DNA from: UBA7662 sp943369355 | GTDB lineage: Bacteria; Bacteroidota; Bacteroidia; UBA7662 | DNA length: 64,000 nt | Direction of reading: 5' to 3' | Assembly: GCA_943369355.1 (NCBI GenBank) | Contig: CALRMX020000001.1 | Span: 310,001 to 374,000 of the forward strand | Part shown: piece after piece, positions 37,078 through 46,127 of the stretch | Layout: every line of letters starts with the position of its first letter | How positions within the stretch are numbered: position 1 is the first letter of the stretch | Translations under genes and position numbers: made by a program | Notes under the pieces: model-generated | Told to the model about the DNA's origin: nothing | Database searches by the model: none | What the model saw: only the letters and a program-made list of their open reading frames with translations

Positions 37078-39749
37078 GACACTAGACTTTTAGATCTACC
37101 GAACTTCATTATGTTGTCGATAAATTCGTAAGGTTTATACCCATTTATTGCGCATTGATGAAATATACAGGTAGCTGGAGTCATGCCCGGTAAAGAATTC
37201 ACTTCAATGATAATAACCTCAATTTCATCGTTCTGGTAAATTTTGACGAAAGCATCTATTCTACAATACCCTTGGACGTTCAAAGTACGAGCGACTTTTT
37301 CGAGTTCTTTTCGCACTTCGAGGCTGATTTTCTCATTGGTATTTTTGTCTTTCGAATACCTAGCAGGCGTTATGTTTAATCCTTCACCTGCTAAAAACTT
37401 TTCTTCCAGTGATAGCACTGCGCCTATTGCCAAACTTTCCGAAGGCTCAAAAAACTCGTACAAAACTTCTCCGTTTTCGCCAACTCTCGTAAGCATCCCT
37501 CCCGTAACCTCCAAAAAATGCTTTGCATCACCCTTTTCAATGAATTCCTCAATCAAAAAAGTCGATTTTCGCGGAAATTCTTCTTTAGGTTTAAGACTTA
37601 AAATTTGTGCTTGCGGCAAAAGTAACTCTTCCTCAGACCGATACACTAATTGCGCATAGGCACGAAGTTCATGAACATTTAGGATTTTCTTTACTGCAGA
37701 TGAACACCCATCATCCACAGGTTTAGCAATTAGCGGAAAGTGAAAGTTCTTGCCTACAAACTCAATCATTTCATCTTCAGAATCAAAATCATCTTTTCCA
37801 ATGAGAGCGTGTCTTGCTACCCTTATTCCATGCTCGTGAAGAATTTCATTAGTTTGAAACTTATTAATTGTAATCTCACTGGAAGATGGTGATGAACCAT
37901 TAAAGGGAAGATTGTATTTTATCAATTCCTTCTGTAAGGTCCCATCTTCACCGGGTCTTCCATGCAAGGCAATGAAAACTTCGTCTACTTTTGATGCTAA
38001 CGTATCAAACGACCAAAATTCAGGTTGAAATACTCCAGTTTCGGAAAATAAATTCGTTATTGACTCGCACTCCTTTTGGATAAGTTCAATAATTGGATGA
38101 ACCGAATAATTTGCAATTTTTAATGCGATATCATCTGCATTATCCTTGAGATGAAGATTTATGGGAATCTTGTACAGCTTAAAGGAGTCACTATTTCCTG
38201 TTAAGAAGACGCTAATCGGAGAATAGTCTACCGAGGCGCTCAGCTTTTCATAAACATTCCGTCCACTTTCAACAGAAATGTGTCGTTCGGAGGAGTAGCC
38301 TCCCATTATTACTGCAATTTTCCTTTTCTTCTGCTTAAAATTTTGCTGTTGGTCTAACGCCGAGTCCAATTCCTGAATAAGTGTATTCGTGTTCATGCCG
38401 CTTACAGACCTTTGAACTAATGAGGTTCTAACAATATAGGTTAGAAACTGACTAGGATTTAGCCCTATTTCTGCAGCTTGATGAAAAAAGAAGGAAGAAG
38501 GCAACATGCCAGAGGTTGTGTTCGGGTCATTCAAGAAAATATTGCCTTCATTGGTGTAGAACCCATCAATTCGTGCATAGACCTGAAAACCAAAATCTTT
38601 AAACAACCTTTCACATGAATTCCGAATTTTTTGAATTTCATTTTCAGGTAAATCTATAGGAGTAACCTTTCTAGACAAACCTGGTAGATATTTCGAACGA
38701 TAATCAAATAATTCTTTTCCTTTCACTATACCCGTTGGCGGCAAGCAAACAGGCGTACCATCATCTTTTTGAATTACAATTGCACTGAACTCTCTTCCCT
38801 CAATGAAAGATTCACAAATAACTTGCGTTTCACCTTCTACTGCCTGTAGAGTAATTGACAAGGTATTGTTTCTAAAGTGCTCATTTAGAAACAACAATAA
38901 ATCCTCAGGGTGGTAAATGGTAATATCAGAATCTAATAAACGAACTGGCAATCCAATGTCGGATCGGATGTCGCAAAATTCTTTACACCATTCAATTCGT
39001 TCAGTTGGCAATTTAGAGTTCCAAAATATTTGATCTAACTGTATTGTAAAAAAACTCTTGTCAATGGCTTGTTGAAAAGAAGCGAAATCATCTTTCGCTA
39101 GAACGGATATACCAATAGAACTTCCTTGATTAGCAGACTTCACTACCAATGGCAAACCCAATTTTGACTTTACAATTTCGTAGATACTTAGTCTAGATTT
39201 TTCTTCACTTCTAGCCCAATCAGCTCTGTTGATTATATGAAAAGCAGGCACATCATAGCCGAACTTACTCATTCTTAGCTTCTGAGAAGCTTTATTCATT
39301 CCAAATGCGGAGGCCTCAATCCCAGAACCTGAGTATGGTATATCTAGCCATTCAAGGATACCTTGTATACGACCATCTTCACCGTTTCGGCCATGTAAAG
39401 CGAGAAAGGCAAAATCAATATGCTCTTTAAGTTCTTCCCATCTAATTCGTTGGCCCAAGTCTTTGATCAGGTCTGATTGAAAAGATGAATCTGCTTTTTG
39501 TAGCTGCTCGGCGTAAACCTGAAACTGGTGCGGGGAATTTCGCAAATAATCTATCGGGGGATAAAAATCGCGAATACTGCCTTTGTACAAAAAGTGCCAA
39601 TCAATGAGCACTAAATTACTGAAGCTATCCACAAAAATAGGAACAGGTTCAAAAAGTCCCTTGTTCAAATTATCATAAACAGTTCGGCCACCAGCAAAAG
39701 AAACTTCTCTTTCTCTGGAATTACCACCAAAAAAAATACCTATCCGCAT
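37074..39749 (-). CDS. ddl: Tandem double D-alanine--D-alanine ligase
   Basis: The 891-residue chain holds two Ddl modules. Module 1 (about 1-465) begins GIFFGGNSREREVSFAGG, has LHGRNGEDGRIQG and a long insertion before its ATP-grasp end. Module 2 (about 473-891) begins AVIMGGYSSERHISVESG, with LHGRPGEDGTLQ. The Mg-binding E-x-N motif is EVNSLPGMT in module 2 but NDPNTTSGM in module 1, so Glu is replaced by Asp there. Module 2 looks fully catalytic; module 1 may be altered. It makes D-Ala-D-Ala for peptidoglycan and heads the operon. Confidence 0.88.
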   Translation of the reverse strand: MRIGIFFGGNSREREVSFAGGRTVYDNLNKGLFEPVPIFVDSFSNLVLIDWHFLYKGSIRDFYPPIDYLRNSPHQFQVYAEQLQKADSSFQSDLIKDLGQRIRWEELKEHIDFAFLALHGRNGEDGRIQGILEWLDIPYSGSGIEASAFGMNKASQKLRMSKFGYDVPAFHIINRADWARSEEKSRLSIYEIVKSKLGLPLVVKSANQGSSIGISVLAKDDFASFQQAIDKSFFTIQLDQIFWNSKLPTERIEWCKEFCDIRSDIGLPVRLLDSDITIYHPEDLLLFLNEHFRNNTLSITLQAVEGETQVICESFIEGREFSAIVIQKDDGTPVCLPPTGIVKGKELFDYRSKYLPGLSRKVTPIDLPENEIQKIRNSCERLFKDFGFQVYARIDGFYTNEGNIFLNDPNTTSGMLPSSFFFHQAAEIGLNPSQFLTYIVRTSLVQRSVSGMNTNTLIQELDSALDQQQNFKQKKRKIAVIMGGYSSERHISVESGRNVYEKLSASVDYSPISVFLTGNSDSFKLYKIPINLHLKDNADDIALKIANYSVHPIIELIQKECESITNLFSETGVFQPEFWSFDTLASKVDEVFIALHGRPGEDGTLQKELIKYNLPFNGSSPSSSEITINKFQTNEILHEHGIRVARHALIGKDDFDSEDEMIEFVGKNFHFPLIAKPVDDGCSSAVKKILNVHELRAYAQLVYRSEEELLLPQAQILSLKPKEEFPRKSTFLIEEFIEKGDAKHFLEVTGGMLTRVGENGEVLYEFFEPSESLAIGAVLSLEEKFLAGEGLNITPARYSKDKNTNEKISLEVRKELEKVARTLNVQGYCRIDAFVKIYQNDEIEVIIIEVNSLPGMTPATCIFHQCAINGYKPYEFIDNIMKFGRSKSLVS

Positions 39750-39754
39750 AAGGT

Positions 39755-39762
39755 CAAATATA
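39755..39762 (-). promoter_or_regulatory. Candidate -7 element abutting the ddl start codon
   Basis: On the minus strand TATATTTG, a perfect TAnnTTTG, is separated from the ddl ATG by only 5 bases, which implies a leaderless or near-leaderless transcript. No clear TTG lies 17-22 bases upstream. Confidence 0.4.
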
Positions 39763-39838
39763 AGATATCCGACACGGAGAAAGTAAGAACTAGCTCCGCG
39801 GAGGTTGTATGTTGATAAGGAATTTTAGAGCTGATCAC

Positions 39839-40189
39839 TTATTCAAGATGAAGAAGTGCTTTTCTTGCTAGTAATACTTCTTCACTCTCTCTTCGATCAG
39901 GATCTGGCACGCAACAATCTACCGGACAAACTGCCGCACACTGCGGTTCCTCATGAAATCCTACGCATTCTGTGCATTTATCTGGCACTATATAATAGAT
40001 ATCATCGCTTATAGGAATATTACGCTCATCTGCATTCTTTAGGGTGCCATTTTGAGCATTAAATTCCCCCTTTACTCCTGTACCATCTGAATACGCCCAG
40101 TCCACTCCTCCTTCGTAAATTGCATTATTTGGGCATTCAGGTTCACATGCACCGCAGTTGATACATTCATCAGTTATGATAATAGCCAT
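39839..40189 (-). CDS. 4Fe-4S dicluster ferredoxin
   Basis: The 116-residue protein has two cluster motifs: CINCGACEPECP at residues 10-21 and, after a 50-residue insertion, CTECVGFHEEPQCAAVCP. The spacing between Cys in the second motif is enlarged by CVGFHEEPQC, as in YfhL/FdxA-like and other bacterial dicluster ferredoxins. A low-potential electron carrier in the cytoplasm. The reductase partner is unknown. It is divergent from the LuxC-like acyl-CoA reductase gene, so a functional link with that enzyme is possible but unproven. Confidence 0.9.
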   Translation of the reverse strand: MAIIITDECINCGACEPECPNNAIYEGGVDWAYSDGTGVKGEFNAQNGTLKNADERNIPISDDIYYIVPDKCTECVGFHEEPQCAAVCPVDCCVPDPDRRESEEVLLARKALLHLE

Positions 40190-40220
40190 AAGTAAGCTTG
40201 CTTTCTTGCTTTAATTTGCA

Positions 40221-40228
40221 CAAAATTA
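40221..40228 (-). promoter_or_regulatory. Candidate -7 element for the ferredoxin gene
   Basis: On the minus strand TAATTTTG matches TAnnTTTG, 31 bases before the ATG at 40189. No clear TTG sits at the normal distance upstream. Confidence 0.4.
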
Positions 40229-40284
40229 CACACCCATTCTTGAATTAACATAAAAAACTGACATTGGAATATTCTCTTCTATTA

Positions 40285-41253
40285 ATGAGTCTGCAAAAAG
40301 CATTTAAGGACCTTCTGAGTGATGATGAAGGCGATAGCCTTTTCCTTAAAGCAAAAGAAGAAAATCCTTGGTTTTCAGAGTCGGAGGTAAAGCTGTCTCT
40401 CCAAGCTTGGATAAATGCACTTCAGCCAGAGAAAATCCAAAAATGGATACCAGCTGTACAGCATAAAAATTCAAAAACTATAGGTCTTATATTAGCTGGA
40501 AATATTCCACTTGTTGGATTACATGATGTTCTTTCAGTAATAGTTTCAGGACATAAACTCAGAATAAAGCTCTCTAGTAATGATTCAATTCTCATGAATT
40601 TTGCGATTGACACCTTAATTAGAGAATCGCATAATTTGAAATCTAGAATTGAACTATCCTCCGATATGAAAGGAATAGATGCAATCATTGCAACGGGTAG
40701 TTCAAACACTTCGAGGTACTTCGATTATTATTTCGCGCATCTACCTAAAATAATTAGAAGAAACAGGCATAGTGTAGCAGTTCTTACAGGAAAAGAGACA
40801 GCAGAAGAACTGAATAAACTATGTGAAGACATTTTTTCGTTTTTTGGCCTAGGTTGCCGATCTGTTTCGAAATTGCTAGTGCCAAAGGAGTATGATTTTA
40901 CCAGACTTTTTGAAGCAAGTGAAAGATTTCGAACAAGGATAGCGAGTAATATACGCTTTGCTAATAATCTTGATTATAATTTAGCCTTATTCATGGTGAA
41001 CAAAGAGAAATTTTTAACCAACAATTTATTCATATTACAAAAGAATAATGTACTCGGTTCGCCAATAAGCGTTGTACATTACGAGGAATACAGTGATTCC
41101 AAAGAAATTACGTCACATTTAATTAATCTCGAAAATGAAATCCAATGCGTCGTGGGACATGGATTTGACGTGCCTTTTGGCAAATCACAATATCCTGAGT
41201 TAACAGATTATGCTGATGGAATTAACACACTCAAATTCCTAGCAGAGCTTTAA
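40285..41253 (+). CDS. LuxC-like acyl-CoA reductase
   Basis: The 322-residue protein resembles the LuxC/acyl-CoA reductase branch of the aldehyde dehydrogenase fold: the KTIGLILAGNIPLVGLHDVL segment (nucleotide side), IIATGSSNTSRYFDYYF, and the putative catalytic Cys in FFGLGCRSVSKL. It should reduce acyl-CoA to aldehyde with NADPH. An in-frame TTG at 40264 adds seven residues and cannot be excluded. The stop overlaps that of the convergent cysteine desulfurase by 4 bases. No lux or fatty acid genes are adjacent. Confidence 0.82.
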   Translation: MSLQKAFKDLLSDDEGDSLFLKAKEENPWFSESEVKLSLQAWINALQPEKIQKWIPAVQHKNSKTIGLILAGNIPLVGLHDVLSVIVSGHKLRIKLSSNDSILMNFAIDTLIRESHNLKSRIELSSDMKGIDAIIATGSSNTSRYFDYYFAHLPKIIRRNRHSVAVLTGKETAEELNKLCEDIFSFFGLGCRSVSKLLVPKEYDFTRLFEASERFRTRIASNIRFANNLDYNLALFMVNKEKFLTNNLFILQKNNVLGSPISVVHYEEYSDSKEITSHLINLENEIQCVVGHGFDVPFGKSQYPELTDYADGINTLKFLAEL

Positions 41254-42386
41254 GCAGGCATTAAAATCTTTCTTAGAGTTTTTACCGCAAAATCCACTTC
41301 TTCAATGGTTGTTTGTTTGCCAAAGGAGAAGCGTACCGCTGCGCGTTCGCTTGGGACACCCAATTCAGCCAAAACATGAGATCCAATTGCGGAACCTGAT
41401 GAACAAGCACTGCCACCTGAAGCACAAATGCCAGCAATGTCTAGATTGAACAAAATCATTTCCGAATTTGGCGATGGCGGTAGGCTAACATTTAAAACAG
41501 AATATAGGCTAGAACCATCATAATCACCATTAAATGACACCTCAGGAATAGACTCCAACAACGAATTAATCATGTGTTTTTTCAGTCTTTTTAGGTGTTG
41601 CTGCTTCTCATCTAAATCTCGATAAGCTAACTCCAAAGCCTTTGCCAGCCCAATAATCCCATAAACATTCTCCGTCCCTCCCCTCATATTTCTCTCTTGT
41701 GCTCCACCATGCAATATTGGTTTCATAGCTAAACCAGAGCGTATATAAATAAATCCTACGCCTTTAGGGCCGTTAAATTTATGAGCCGCTCCATTTATTA
41801 TATCTACTGGAATTTCATTTAATTGAAATGCATACTGACCAATAGTTTGTACGGTATCACTGTGAAAATAGGCTCCATATTTTTTACACATTCCACCTAT
41901 TTCCTGCAAGTCAATAAGATTTCCAATTTCATTATTGGCATGCATTAAGCTAACCATTGAATTGGGGTGCTTTTTGAGAAGCTCCTCAAGCTTATCAAGT
42001 TGAAGAATTCCCTTTGGCGAAACGCCAATATAGCTTACGGTTACAGCACCTTCTTTTTCGAGTTCATCTAAAGTATGTGTAATCGCGTGATGCTCAATTT
42101 TACTCGAAATCAAATGTTTCACTCCTAAATCCCGAACCCCACACCGCAAAGCCATATTATCAGCCTCTGTACCCCCTGATGTAAAAAAAACTTCAGAAGG
42201 AGAACATCCTAAGAGCGAAGCGACTGTTTTACGAGCCTTTTCTATTTCTGTCCGTGCAATTCGACCTAATGCATGGGTTGAACTAGGATTACCATATACA
42301 GATTTCATAGAAGCAACCATTGCTTCAATCACTTCAGGATGCAGTGGACTAGTTGCTGCATTATCAAGATAAATTGGTGTGTTCAT
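41250..42386 (-). CDS. Cysteine desulfurase, NifS/IscS class V aminotransferase
   Basis: PLP enzyme releasing sulfur from cysteine for Fe-S clusters or thiolation. The 378-residue protein starts IYLDNAATSPLHPEV, has the PLP lysine in NGAAHKFNGPKGVGF and the mobile-loop catalytic Cys in SGGSACSSGSA. A TTG two codons before the ATG at 42386 is an alternative start. It follows glmM by 2 bases on the same strand. No iscU, iscA or tRNA thiolase is next to it, so its partner is unknown. Confidence 0.93.
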   Translation of the reverse strand: MNTPIYLDNAATSPLHPEVIEAMVASMKSVYGNPSSTHALGRIARTEIEKARKTVASLLGCSPSEVFFTSGGTEADNMALRCGVRDLGVKHLISSKIEHHAITHTLDELEKEGAVTVSYIGVSPKGILQLDKLEELLKKHPNSMVSLMHANNEIGNLIDLQEIGGMCKKYGAYFHSDTVQTIGQYAFQLNEIPVDIINGAAHKFNGPKGVGFIYIRSGLAMKPILHGGAQERNMRGGTENVYGIIGLAKALELAYRDLDEKQQHLKRLKKHMINSLLESIPEVSFNGDYDGSSLYSVLNVSLPPSPNSEMILFNLDIAGICASGGSACSSGSAIGSHVLAELGVPSERAAVRFSFGKQTTIEEVDFAVKTLRKILMPA

Positions 42387-42388
42387 TA

Positions 42389-43768
42389 TCAAATAACCTC
42401 TTTAATCACACCAATAAACTTTTCGGCCAATTTCTTCGCTTCAATTTCAGAAGATGCCTCTGAGTAAATTCTAATTATTGGTTCAGTATTCGACTTTCTA
42501 AGATGTACCCAACCGTCCGGAAAGTCTATTTTTACACCATCCAAAAGATTCACTCTTTCGCCTTTAAATCGCTCCGCAACCGCAAACAAGACTTGGTCAA
42601 CATCTATTTCAGGAGTTAATTCAATTTTATTCTTACTCATGAAGTAGTTTGGATATGTTTTTCTGAGAGCTGATACGGTAAGATTACTCTTGGCCAAATG
42701 CGACAGGAAAAGTGCAATTCCAACTAATGCGTCTCGGCCGTAATGTAATTCAGGGTAGATAACTCCTCCATTCCCTTCACCTCCAATTATCGCATTGGTT
42801 GCTTTCATTTCTACAACTACATTGACCTCGCCAACCGCAGAAGCTTTATATCTGCCACCGTATTTTAGGGTCACATCACTTAAAGCTCTGGTTGATGAAA
42901 GGTTGGAAACGGTGTTCCCTTTCGTTTGGGCCAGAATATAGTCGCTTATGGCTACAAGGGTGTATTCCTCACCGAACATAGAGCCATCTTCACATACAAT
43001 CGCTAGCCTATCCACATCCGGATCAACCACAATTCCAATATCTGCTTTTTCGTCAACTACTAATTTCGAAATTTCGAATAAGTGTTCTGGCAATGGCTCT
43101 GGATTGTGCGGAAATTCACCTGTTGGATCACAATATAACTTACAGATGTTCTTAACTCCCAATGCATTCAATAGCAAGGGAACCGCAATTCCACCTGTTG
43201 AATTAACTGCATCTATCGCAACTTTAAAATTAGCTTGTCGAATGGCTTCCACATGAACAAGCGGCAGCTTTAATATAGAATCTATATGATCCTGAATAGA
43301 GTTGGGATATTCTTCGTATTTCCCCAATGAGTCGACATCTGCGAACGAAAACTGTTGAGCCTCCCCCATTCTCAATATTTCAGCACCTTCTTCACCACTA
43401 ATGAATTCACCTTTTGAATTCAATAATTTTAATGCATTCCATTCTTTTGGATTATGCGATGCAGTTAAAATAATTCCTCCTCCAGCTTTCAAACTAACCA
43501 CCAGCATTTCTACACTTGGTGTGGTAGATAAACCAGCATCAATTACGTTAATTCCTAAACTTCGAAGAGTTGATACTACTAAACTGTTAATAATGGGGCC
43601 ACTAATTCTAGCGTCTCTACCAACTACAACTTTAGGATTTTTGGTAGAGCTGAGTATCCAGCTTCCGAAAGCGGAGGTAAATTTGATTACATCAACAGGC
43701 GTGAGTCCTTCACCAGCCTTGCCACCAATAGTACCGCGAATACCTGAAATAGATTTTATCAGAGTCAC
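42389..43768 (-). CDS. glmM: Phosphoglucosamine mutase
   Basis: Converts glucosamine-6-phosphate to glucosamine-1-phosphate for UDP-GlcNAc and peptidoglycan. The 459 residues begin SISGIRGTIGG, with the phospho-serine Ser104 in TASHNPKEWNALK, the Mg loop DPDVDRLAI and the sugar-binding GEGNGGVIYP. The SISGIRGT opening and this overall form are usual for Bacteroidota GlmM; a phosphomannomutase role is less likely. The start codon is GTG at 43768. It probably forms an operon with the cysteine desulfurase. Confidence 0.88.
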   Translation of the reverse strand: MTLIKSISGIRGTIGGKAGEGLTPVDVIKFTSAFGSWILSSTKNPKVVVGRDARISGPIINSLVVSTLRSLGINVIDAGLSTTPSVEMLVVSLKAGGGIILTASHNPKEWNALKLLNSKGEFISGEEGAEILRMGEAQQFSFADVDSLGKYEEYPNSIQDHIDSILKLPLVHVEAIRQANFKVAIDAVNSTGGIAVPLLLNALGVKNICKLYCDPTGEFPHNPEPLPEHLFEISKLVVDEKADIGIVVDPDVDRLAIVCEDGSMFGEEYTLVAISDYILAQTKGNTVSNLSSTRALSDVTLKYGGRYKASAVGEVNVVVEMKATNAIIGGEGNGGVIYPELHYGRDALVGIALFLSHLAKSNLTVSALRKTYPNYFMSKNKIELTPEIDVDQVLFAVAERFKGERVNLLDGVKIDFPDGWVHLRKSNTEPIIRIYSEASSEIEAKKLAEKFIGVIKEVI

Positions 43769-43783
43769 CGTTTAAACTTTTGG

Positions 43784-43791
43784 CAAATATA
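43784..43791 (-). promoter_or_regulatory. Candidate -7 element for glmM
   Basis: On the minus strand TATATTTG matches TAnnTTTG, 15 bases before the GTG start at 43768, in the short gap behind the response regulator gene. Confidence 0.4.
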
Positions 43792-43813
43792 CAACAGCTA
43801 CTTGCTAATGAGT

Positions 43814-44521
43814 CTAGTCTTTAACTACCAACTTAAAGCCCTTACCATGTACATTCATTATCTCGATATTCGAATCACCTGAGAGTACTTTGCGTAGTTT
43901 TGAAATGAAAACGTCCATACTTCTGCCGTTAAAATAAGTATCGCTTCCCCATATTCGCTTTAAAGCTAGATCTCTAGGAACAACTTCATTTTTATTCGCA
44001 CATAAAATCTTCAACAAGTCTGCCTCCTTACTTGTTAAGTCAAACACTTGTTCTTCAACCTTCAATTCTTGTGTAATGTGGTTGAATTTTATTTTACTAA
44101 AAGCAAATTCATCTTGCTCTGAATTGACACTATCTCCCCGTTTCTTGGTTCTTTTTAAAACTGCATTAATTCTCATCATCAGCTCTTCCATACTGAACGG
44201 CTTTGTTAGGTAGTCATCAGCTCCTAAGTCAAATCCCTTCAATATGTCCTCTTTCATTGATCTTGCCGTAACAAAAATCAAAGGAGTTTCTTCATCTTTT
44301 TTACGGATTTCCTTGGCCAATGTAAATCCGTCTTTCACGGGCATCATGATGTCAAGTATCAATAAATCAAATCTGCTCTCTTCGTATTTTCTTAAAGCCT
44401 GCTCACCATCCACGCATAGTTCAACATCGAATCCCTTCATTTTAAGTCGTTCAGAAAGGATGGTTCCCAAATTGATGTCATCTTCCGCCAGTAAAACGCG
44501 TATGCTGTCGTTGTTTTCCAT
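43814..44521 (-). CDS. OmpR-family response regulator
   Basis: The receiver has LAEDDINLG and phospho-acceptor Asp in LLILDIMMPVKDG, with Lys in LTKPFSMEE. A winged-helix domain follows, ending NVHGKGFKLVVKD. It begins one base after the stop of the kinase gene 44523-46046, so the pair is one unit. The target genes are unknown; glmM lies 45 bases downstream on the same strand but has its own promoter-like element. Confidence 0.92.
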   Translation of the reverse strand: MENNDSIRVLLAEDDINLGTILSERLKMKGFDVELCVDGEQALRKYEESRFDLLILDIMMPVKDGFTLAKEIRKKDEETPLIFVTARSMKEDILKGFDLGADDYLTKPFSMEELMMRINAVLKRTKKRGDSVNSEQDEFAFSKIKFNHITQELKVEEQVFDLTSKEADLLKILCANKNEVVPRDLALKRIWGSDTYFNGRSMDVFISKLRKVLSGDSNIEIMNVHGKGFKLVVKD

Positions 44522-44522
44522 T

Positions 44523-46046
44523 CTAGTTCATTTTATATTGATCAAAAGGTAGATATACTTCAAATGTACTTCCTTTACCAAACTCACTTGTCACCTTAAT
44601 GTAACCACCGTGCAGTTCGATGATAGTTTTGACATAGGATAGACCTAAACCAAATCCTTTTACATCATGAACATCACCTGTAGGCACACGATAGAACTTT
44701 TCGAATATTCGTTTCATTTGACTCGGGCTCATACCGATACCGTTATCGGTTACAAAAATTGATATTCCAATTCTTGTATTGGAAGTTTTTATTGATATAA
44801 ATGGTCTCTGTTTCGTATATTTCAGAGCGTTATCTATTAAATTAGTGAACACATTAATTAAATGCATTTCATCTGCAAGTACTACCGACTTTTGAGCCTC
44901 TTTGACAAATGAAACGTTGGCCTCCTGCCTACTAATGCGAAGTTGACTTTGTTCGATTACCTTGTCCAACAGTTTGTGCAAATCCAACTGTTCATGATTA
45001 ATACTAAATCCAGACTTTTCGAGTAAGGCTATATTTAAGATTCTTTCAACATGGCTTTTAAGCCTGTCATTTTCTTCGTGAATAATTTTATTATACCTCT
45101 TTATGGAATCTAGGTTGTCAAAATTTTGAACATTAATGAGTGCTTCGCTAGCTAAACTTATTGTTGCTATTGGAGTTTTCAATTCATGTGTCATGTTGTT
45201 AATAAAGTCAGTCTTGAGCTCGGAAAGGCGCTTTTGTCTGAACAAGAGCGACACAAGCATGAAAAACGAAAAGCCTAATAACGCAATAGCCACTAAAGAC
45301 AAAGCCAGCTGTTTTACGATGTTTTTGTAAAAAAAGGGCTGTTTTTCATCAAAACGCACAACCAAATACGTGTGATTTGGTACCAAATCACTCGGGAAAA
45401 GCTTTCCAAAAAATGTCTTTTGAGAATTTTCGAGTTTATTTTCAAGCGCAATACGCTTAAATAGCGTGTTATCAGACTCTATTAGCTCATAACTATAGTC
45501 TGCGTCGATACCATAAATATAGAGTACCGTTCTAAGTAAAGAATCGAGTACTTGTGGCTTTACTCGCTCATTTATCACTCTTTGACGACTGAGTTGAATT
45601 TCTTTAATGAACTCAACCATGAGTACTTTATTCATGACTAACTCTTGGTCGTCTAAAAGTCTACCTATGACTTCAGCAGTACTATCTACAGCTTTATTCC
45701 TGGCGGAAAAACCTGAGGATCTTAATCTATCAAAATTTGGTTTTCGGTTCACTTCACCGGGTATCTCAAGGTTCGAACTTTCTCGATTAGGATCAACAGG
45801 AACATTGGAACCCTGCTGACCTCCCGTTGATTGAAACCGAATAGCAGCTCGATATAGAGCATCTAACGCTTCTTGACTTTCTAATCTACGACTTACATCA
45901 GCAACAACATTATTGGCAAGGCTTATGAAATTTAGGCGCTCTAATCTTATGGCATTGTTCAGCCAATAAAACTGCACGACCAACAAAGTGAACAACGACA
46001 ATCCAATAACTACAACTAAGACACGCAAATAGGCCAGATTGAGCAT
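44523..46046 (-). CDS. Sensor histidine kinase with periplasmic domain
   Basis: The 507-residue kinase has membrane helices at about residues 7-27 and 247-270 flanking a periplasmic region of about 220 residues rich in helices and charged residues. The HisKA motif is THELKTPIATIS, and the ATP-binding domain has NLIDNALKYT, DNGIGM and GFGLGLSYV. The latter has Phe in place of Thr in the usual GTGLGL, a mild variation. The sensor domain resembles no family I know, so the signal is unknown. Confidence 0.9.
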   Translation of the reverse strand: MLNLAYLRVLVVVIGLSLFTLLVVQFYWLNNAIRLERLNFISLANNVVADVSRRLESQEALDALYRAAIRFQSTGGQQGSNVPVDPNRESSNLEIPGEVNRKPNFDRLRSSGFSARNKAVDSTAEVIGRLLDDQELVMNKVLMVEFIKEIQLSRQRVINERVKPQVLDSLLRTVLYIYGIDADYSYELIESDNTLFKRIALENKLENSQKTFFGKLFPSDLVPNHTYLVVRFDEKQPFFYKNIVKQLALSLVAIALLGFSFFMLVSLLFRQKRLSELKTDFINNMTHELKTPIATISLASEALINVQNFDNLDSIKRYNKIIHEENDRLKSHVERILNIALLEKSGFSINHEQLDLHKLLDKVIEQSQLRISRQEANVSFVKEAQKSVVLADEMHLINVFTNLIDNALKYTKQRPFISIKTSNTRIGISIFVTDNGIGMSPSQMKRIFEKFYRVPTGDVHDVKGFGLGLSYVKTIIELHGGYIKVTSEFGKGSTFEVYLPFDQYKMN

Positions 46047-46127
46047 GTGCTAATTTTACACTAAAAATGTCTTGAACAGCCTCAATGCAACTTGGTTAAC
46101 GATAATTAACAGGCTACACCAAAAAGG

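Noticed and set aside
39794..39803. CTCCGCGGAG palindrome between ddl and the ferredoxin gene
   Set aside because: Ten bases only, without a T run. Neither a terminator nor a clear operator.
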